This document shows, in pieces, positions 60,583 through 64,000 of a stretch of 64,000 nucleotides of DNA (the stretch's first letter is position 1; each line of letters opens with the position of its first letter). The position numbers and the translations under genes were made by a program. The stretch comes from SpSt-77 sp049972045 (lineage in GTDB: Bacteria; Chloroflexota; Anaerolineae; B4-G1; DUEL01). The DNA lies in assembly GCA_049972045.1 (NCBI GenBank), contig JBMFKS010000001.1, forward strand, positions 15,325 through 79,324. The letters run 5' to 3'. Under the pieces are notes generated by a model that was not told the DNA's origin, ran no database searches, and saw only the letters and a program-made list of their open reading frames with translations.

Positions 60583-61226
60583 CGCCCCTCCACCTCCCGC
60601 TCCCAGATGTGGCGGACTTCTACCTCCGGGTCGGCCTGGATGGCCGAGAGCAACGCTTCCCGGTCCACCCCCTCCACCCGCAGCGTCAGGTCCATCTGGC
60701 CCCTGTTCCCTGGAGAATGGGAGACGACGGAGCAGATGTTGCCGCCTGCCTGGGCGATGCGCCCGGCCAGTTTGGCCAGTTCCCCGGGGCGGTTGGGCAC
60801 CCGGACGGTGACGCGGAGGGCCGCGGTATCGGCGCCCAGCGCCTCGGCGAACTGAGCGAAGATGTCGGAGCGGGTGATGATGCCGACCAGTCGGCCCGTC
60901 TCGTCCACCACCGGCAACCCGCTGAGATTGTGGCGAATCATCAGCCGGGCGGCCTCCTCCAGAGGGTAATCCGGCGGCACCGCGACAACCGGGGATTTCA
61001 TCACCTGTTCCACCCGGTGCTGCCGCTGGAGGACGCCAGGAGAGGGCGCCGTCGCCAGGAAATGTTTCAGTTCGTCCTCGGTCACCATTCCCACCAGGCG
61101 GCCGGCCTCGTCCACCACCGGCAGGTGGCAGAAGCCGCCGCTTTTGCAGATGGCCACCCCGGCCAGCGGGTCGCTGCTGGGGCGCAGGGTGATCGGGTTG
61201 GGGGTCATCCGGTCTCGCACCAGCAT
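60579..61226 (-). CDS. CBS-domain pair plus ACT domain protein (AcuB-like)
   Basis: 215 residues from ATG 61226 (GGGAGGA upstream). Two CBS domains (MTPNPITLRPSSD..., SGLPVVDETGRLVGIITRSDI) followed by an ACT domain (VTVRVPNRPGELAKLAGRIAQAGGN). Known AcuB-like proteins bind adenine nucleotides and amino acids as regulators. Translationally coupled with the M23 peptidase gene. Confidence 0.88.
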   Translation of the reverse strand: MLVRDRMTPNPITLRPSSDPLAGVAICKSGGFCHLPVVDEAGRLVGMVTEDELKHFLATAPSPGVLQRQHRVEQVMKSPVVAVPPDYPLEEAARLMIRHNLSGLPVVDETGRLVGIITRSDIFAQFAEALGADTAALRVTVRVPNRPGELAKLAGRIAQAGGNICSVVSHSPGNRGQMDLTLRVEGVDREALLSAIQADPEVEVRHIWEREVEGR

Positions 61227-61244
61227 CGCGTCCTCCCGGGGCAA

Positions 61245-61273
61245 ATTATACCCCCGAAGTAGGGAGGGGGCAA
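61245..61273 (-). promoter_or_regulatory. Promoter of the CBS-ACT / M23 operon
   Basis: Minus strand TTGCCC (61273-61268), 17-base spacer, TATAAT (61250-61245), about 18 bases before the ATG. Confidence 0.7.
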
Positions 61274-61281
61274 CTGGGAAT

Positions 61282-61344
61282 AGACCACAGACGACAGACG
61301 ACAGACCACAGACGACGGACCACAGACGACGGACGACGGACGAC
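61282..61344 (+). repeat. Period-7 array (AGACGAC/AGACCAC words), 9 units
   Basis: AGACCAC, AGACGAC, AGACGAC, AGACCAC, AGACGAC, GGACCAC, AGACGAC, GGACGAC, GGACGAC in perfect register. Lies upstream of the CBS-ACT promoter. Confidence 0.92.
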
Positions 61345-61401
61345 GGAGGTGGGACATGCTCTCTCTGGACAAATTTCCGAATCAATGGCATACTTATAGG
61401 C

Positions 61402-61436
61402 GTATCGCGTGTCGCGCATCGCATATCGCGTATCAA
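61402..61436 (+). repeat. Period-7 array (GTATCGC words), 5 units
   Basis: GTATCGC, GTGTCGC, GCATCGC, ATATCGC, GTATCAA. A different word family from the neighbouring arrays, same period. Confidence 0.85.
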
Positions 61437-61503
61437 AAACAAAAATTCTTATCCCCCCTCGGGGGCAGGGGGAGAGGCAATCTGGCAAGAATGCCCGAAA
61501 AAC

Positions 61504-61559
61504 GATGTGCGATCCGCGATTCGCGATCCACGATTCGCGATTCGTAATTTGCGATGTAC
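61504..61559 (+). repeat. Period-7 array (GATTCGC words), 8 units, containing a start codon
   Basis: GATGTGC, GATCCGC, GATTCGC, GATCCAC, GATTCGC, GATTCGT, AATTTGC, GATGTAC. The ATG of the TPR gene (61554) lies in the last unit. Confidence 0.88.
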
Positions 61560-63071
61560 CTGAGTCGGCGAAGGCGAAAACGCTCCAATCCCTGGCGGGT
61601 TCTCCTCCTGCTCCTGCTCATCGGGGCCGCCGGATACACCTATTTCCGGGTCCAGCCGCAAGAGGTGGAGGTCACTGTGGTGCCCACCCCGACCCCCACC
61701 CGGTCTCCCCAGTCCTACCAGATAGAAGCGGAGGGGTACTACTGGGATGGGGACCTGCGGGGCGCTATCGCCACCTACCAGCACGCCATCCAGATTTTCC
61801 CCAACGACGTCTCCCTTTATCCGCCCCTGGTCCGCCTGCTGGTGATGGACGGCAAACCGCTGGAGGCAGTCCAGTACGGGGAGCGGGCGGTGGCGATAGA
61901 CCCGAACTCCGCCCCCGCCTGGGCTGCTCTCTGCCTGGCCTACGACTGGGTCGGATGGGTGGAGGACGCGCTGGACGCTTGCGACCGGGCCATCGGCCTG
62001 GATCCGGCCGACGCCGGGGCCTATGCCTATCTCTCCGAGGCGTATATGGATAGCGGGCAGTGGAACGCCGCGCTGGAGGCGGCCCGGACAGCCCAGAAAC
62101 TGGACCCCCGCAACGTGGAGGGGTGGCGGGCCTACGGCTACGCGCTGGAGATAATGGGCAACTACAGCGGGGCCGTTGAGGCCTACCAGAAGGCGCTGGA
62201 GATTCACCCCAAACTGGCGTACATTTATCTGGACATCGGGCGGAACTACCAGGCCCTGCTCCGTCCCCCCGACGCCATCGCGGCCTTGAAGAAGGCGGTG
62301 GAACTGGCCCCCTATCGGGCCGACGCGCTGGCCCAACTGGGGTGGGTCTACTACGCCATTGAGGAGTACCAGGAGGCCCGGCGGTACCTGGAGCAAGCCA
62401 TCCAGGCCGACCCGGAGTACGCCCCGGCCTACGGCCGTCTGGCGACCGTCTATTGGACCCAGCGCAACTACGAATCGGCCATCCCCAACTTTGAGAAGGC
62501 CATAGATATGGCCTACCGGGCCTCCCGCCGGGCCACGCGCGGCTTCTACGTGACGGTGGAGCCGGTCCAGAACGCGTACACCTTTCCCACTCTCGCCCGC
62601 AAAATCCTGGAGGGGCGGATGCGCCCCACGGACAACGCGATGGTCCACCTGGCTGCCGACCTGACGCCGACCGACATCACGGGCGCCTGGGCCGCCGCGC
62701 GCGGCCGGACCACCCTGAACGCGGTCACCGGCGAATCCACCGTGACTCTGGAGAAGATGCCCGACCCGCCCGCCGGTCAGGTTTATGTGGGCTGGTTCAG
62801 CGGCCTGCGAACCCTATCCAACACTCCGATGAACACCGGTCCCCTCTGGGTGGGTTCCGACGGCACGGTGACCGTCACGCTGAAGGCCGCGCCGGTCCGG
62901 GGCCCCCGCATTGAGTACTTTTACACCCTGGGCCTCTGCTACTACTACATGGCCCAGTGTGAGCGGGCCTACCCGCTCTTTGACGCTGCGCTCCAGATAG
63001 ACCCCAACGACCCTAACGCCCAGGAGGGCATCCGCCTCTGCCGCCAGGCGGAGGGGACGCCGACGCCATAG
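61554..63071 (+). CDS. Membrane-anchored TPR protein
   Basis: 505 residues. Arg-rich N-terminus and one TM helix (about 16-32), Thr/Pro linker, then at least eight TPR repeats (A..YQ.AI...P pattern) to about 325. Residues about 330-430 form a beta-rich segment without TPR pattern, followed by a final TPR. Likely an extracytoplasmic scaffold. The start codon is within a heptad array, with no Shine-Dalgarno. Confidence 0.85.
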   Translation: MYLSRRRRKRSNPWRVLLLLLLIGAAGYTYFRVQPQEVEVTVVPTPTPTRSPQSYQIEAEGYYWDGDLRGAIATYQHAIQIFPNDVSLYPPLVRLLVMDGKPLEAVQYGERAVAIDPNSAPAWAALCLAYDWVGWVEDALDACDRAIGLDPADAGAYAYLSEAYMDSGQWNAALEAARTAQKLDPRNVEGWRAYGYALEIMGNYSGAVEAYQKALEIHPKLAYIYLDIGRNYQALLRPPDAIAALKKAVELAPYRADALAQLGWVYYAIEEYQEARRYLEQAIQADPEYAPAYGRLATVYWTQRNYESAIPNFEKAIDMAYRASRRATRGFYVTVEPVQNAYTFPTLARKILEGRMRPTDNAMVHLAADLTPTDITGAWAAARGRTTLNAVTGESTVTLEKMPDPPAGQVYVGWFSGLRTLSNTPMNTGPLWVGSDGTVTVTLKAAPVRGPRIEYFYTLGLCYYYMAQCERAYPLFDAALQIDPNDPNAQEGIRLCRQAEGTPTP

Positions 63072-63126
63072 CAGGGCGCCAGGGAGCAAGGAATGCGGGA
63101 AAGGTGAAACGTGAGGGCTTTGGCCG

Positions 63127-64000
63127 ATGAGTGCTGAATGGCCCGGACATCTGATTCGCCTGTTGGTGGCCCTCCTTAAGCACCAGGCCCGGACCTGGCT
63201 GGGGGAGGAGTTCATGGAGGCGGCTGGGGACGCGCTGGCCGACATCGGCGGCGCCGAACTGCAGGCCGGCCTGGACCACTACCTGCGCGCTCCCCAGACG
63301 GCGCGCCAGTTGCTGGAGGCCGCCCGCCGGGCCGAGGAGTACGTCCAGGTCCACTGCCCCGACCCCGCCCTGCGTGGCGCGCTGACCCTGGGGTTTGCCG
63401 ACCTCCCCACCGTCCAGGCCGCGCTGGCCGACCTGCCCGCCGCGATGGACGCCTCCGGCGTGGAGCGGGCCCTGCGGGAGGTGCTGGCCCGCGACCTGCC
63501 GGCCCTCACCTCCGCCCAGATAGAGGCCGCCGCCCGCCTCTACACCGACGCGCTCCTGCGCGCCGTCTCCACCCTGAAGGGCTTCACCCTGCCCATCATC
63601 GCCCAGACCGTCCAGGACATCCGGAAGGAACAGCGGGAACAGACCGCGATGCTGGTGGAAATCCTGGCGCGGCTGGGGTGGGGAGAGGCGCTGGGGCCGG
63701 AGGATGCCACGGCGCTGGGCCGGGCTATCATTCGTGGGTTGCTGACCGTCCAAGGCGATGTCTCCCGCTCTGTCATCATTATCGGCTACGGCAATACCGT
63801 GACACTGGGGGCCTCCCAGGTGGCCCAACTGCGCCCGCAGGTCACCCTCCCCGGCGACCTGCCCCCCGGCTCCTACCTCCCCTTCCCTCGCAACGCGCTC
63901 TTCACCGGCCGGGAGGAGGACCTGCGGCGGCTGGAAGAAGCGGTGTTGGGCCCTCACCCCCGCTCCCCAACCCCCCTCCCCCTCTCCCACGGTGTGGGAG
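63127..64000 (+). CDS. STAND-family NTPase, 5' part (runs off window)
   Basis: Open from ATG 63127 to the window end (291 codons), so it is not complete. The N-terminus is helical; near 220-235 SVIIIGYGNTVTL and then LPPGSYLPFPRNALFTGREEDLRRLEE lead into what is usually the NB-ARC/NACHT P-loop of signal-transduction NTPases. From 63951 the frame instead encodes PHPRSPTPLPLS, which is a CCCTCACCCCC-type dispersed repeat, so the gene may be interrupted just before its P-loop. STAND NTPases act in regulation and phage defence. Confidence 0.75.
   Translation, partial: MSAEWPGHLIRLLVALLKHQARTWLGEEFMEAAGDALADIGGAELQAGLDHYLRAPQTARQLLEAARRAEEYVQVHCPDPALRGALTLGFADLPTVQAALADLPAAMDASGVERALREVLARDLPALTSAQIEAAARLYTDALLRAVSTLKGFTLPIIAQTVQDIRKEQREQTAMLVEILARLGWGEALGPEDATALGRAIIRGLLTVQGDVSRSVIIIGYGNTVTLGASQVAQLRPQVTLPGDLPPGSYLPFPRNALFTGREEDLRRLEEAVLGPHPRSPTPLPLSHGVG
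63951..64000 (+). repeat. Start of a C-rich dispersed repeat
   Basis: CCCTCACCCCCGCTCCCCAA and following C-rich words, then CTCCCACGGTGTGGGAG, a hairpin. It resembles common intergenic repeats but here lies in the STAND frame. It continues past the window. Confidence 0.6.

Noticed and set aside
61227..61442. N-terminal extension of the CBS-ACT protein
   Set aside because: It reads through the heptad array (SSVV/LWSVVCG repeats) and the promoter; ATG 61226 has a ribosome site.
61282..61559. Possible CRISPR array
   Set aside because: Repeats are 7 bases, contiguous and without spacers. No 20-40 base repeat with unique spacers was found anywhere in the window.

Overview
The window reads as a chromosomal stretch of a GC-rich bacterium (about 64 % GC by eye), most likely a Chloroflexota member of the Anaerolineae/Thermoflexus type. 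This assignment is inference from gene content: fused NuoCD, a STAND NTPase typical of that phylum, multi-GAF histidine kinases, an unusually long liv operon next to Cmr genes, many dispersed hairpin repeats, and a LexA box of the CGAAC-N4-GTTCG type. No rRNA and no CRISPR array was seen. There is one tRNA (Lys, UUU, with encoded CCA). Several promoters match TTGACA-N16/17-TATAAT closely.

Layout. 0-2.3 kb: ebfC-recR-DUF2344 gene, then a DUF456 membrane protein and tRNA-Lys. 2.4-5.2 kb: a FAD-less molybdenum hydroxylase. 5.3-10 kb: a partial complex I cluster (nuoB, nuoCD, nuoI) interrupted by an AAA ATPase with a 21-codon remnant partner. 10.2-14.5 kb: DedA protein, orphan polysaccharide ABC permease, lexA, M1 peptidase. 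14.9-17.6 kb: PTS components IIB, fused IIC-IID, HPr. 17.6-24.1 kb: ABC ATPase plus a permease-SpoIIM fusion and a 1321-residue sensor kinase. 24.3-28 kb: lipoyl H protein, HdrDE-like Fe-S oxidoreductase, a 43-residue membrane protein and a YeiH transporter. 28.4-29.7 kb: a formate/nitrite channel fused to a response-regulator receiver. 30-40 kb: lepA, a zinc-ribbon protein, the livKHMGF operon, and a type II restriction-modification pair. 40.3-45.4 kb: B-box membrane protein, recN-abrB-hydantoinase operon, miaA. 45.4-48.9 kb: a Cmr-type RAMP operon without Cas10. 49.3-64 kb: radical SAM protein, GNAT, DUF885 peptidase, ThDP enzyme, CpXC protein, sensor kinase, CBS-ACT plus M23 peptidase, TPR protein, and the 5' part of a STAND NTPase.

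Genome-scale signals. (1) The tetramer TCGA is almost absent: a reading of the whole window found four copies where about 200 are expected, and this forces codon choices such as ATAGAC and TTTGAC. (2) Arrays of exact period 7, built from several different 7-base words, sit in gene borders and often contain the stop or start codon itself. (3) A roughly 130-bp MITE-like element occurs three times with CTAC-type flanks, each time just after a stop codon. (4) Several other palindrome families recur.

Start codons were chosen from ribosome binding sites and family alignment from memory. Family names are by recognition of motifs; no database search was possible.
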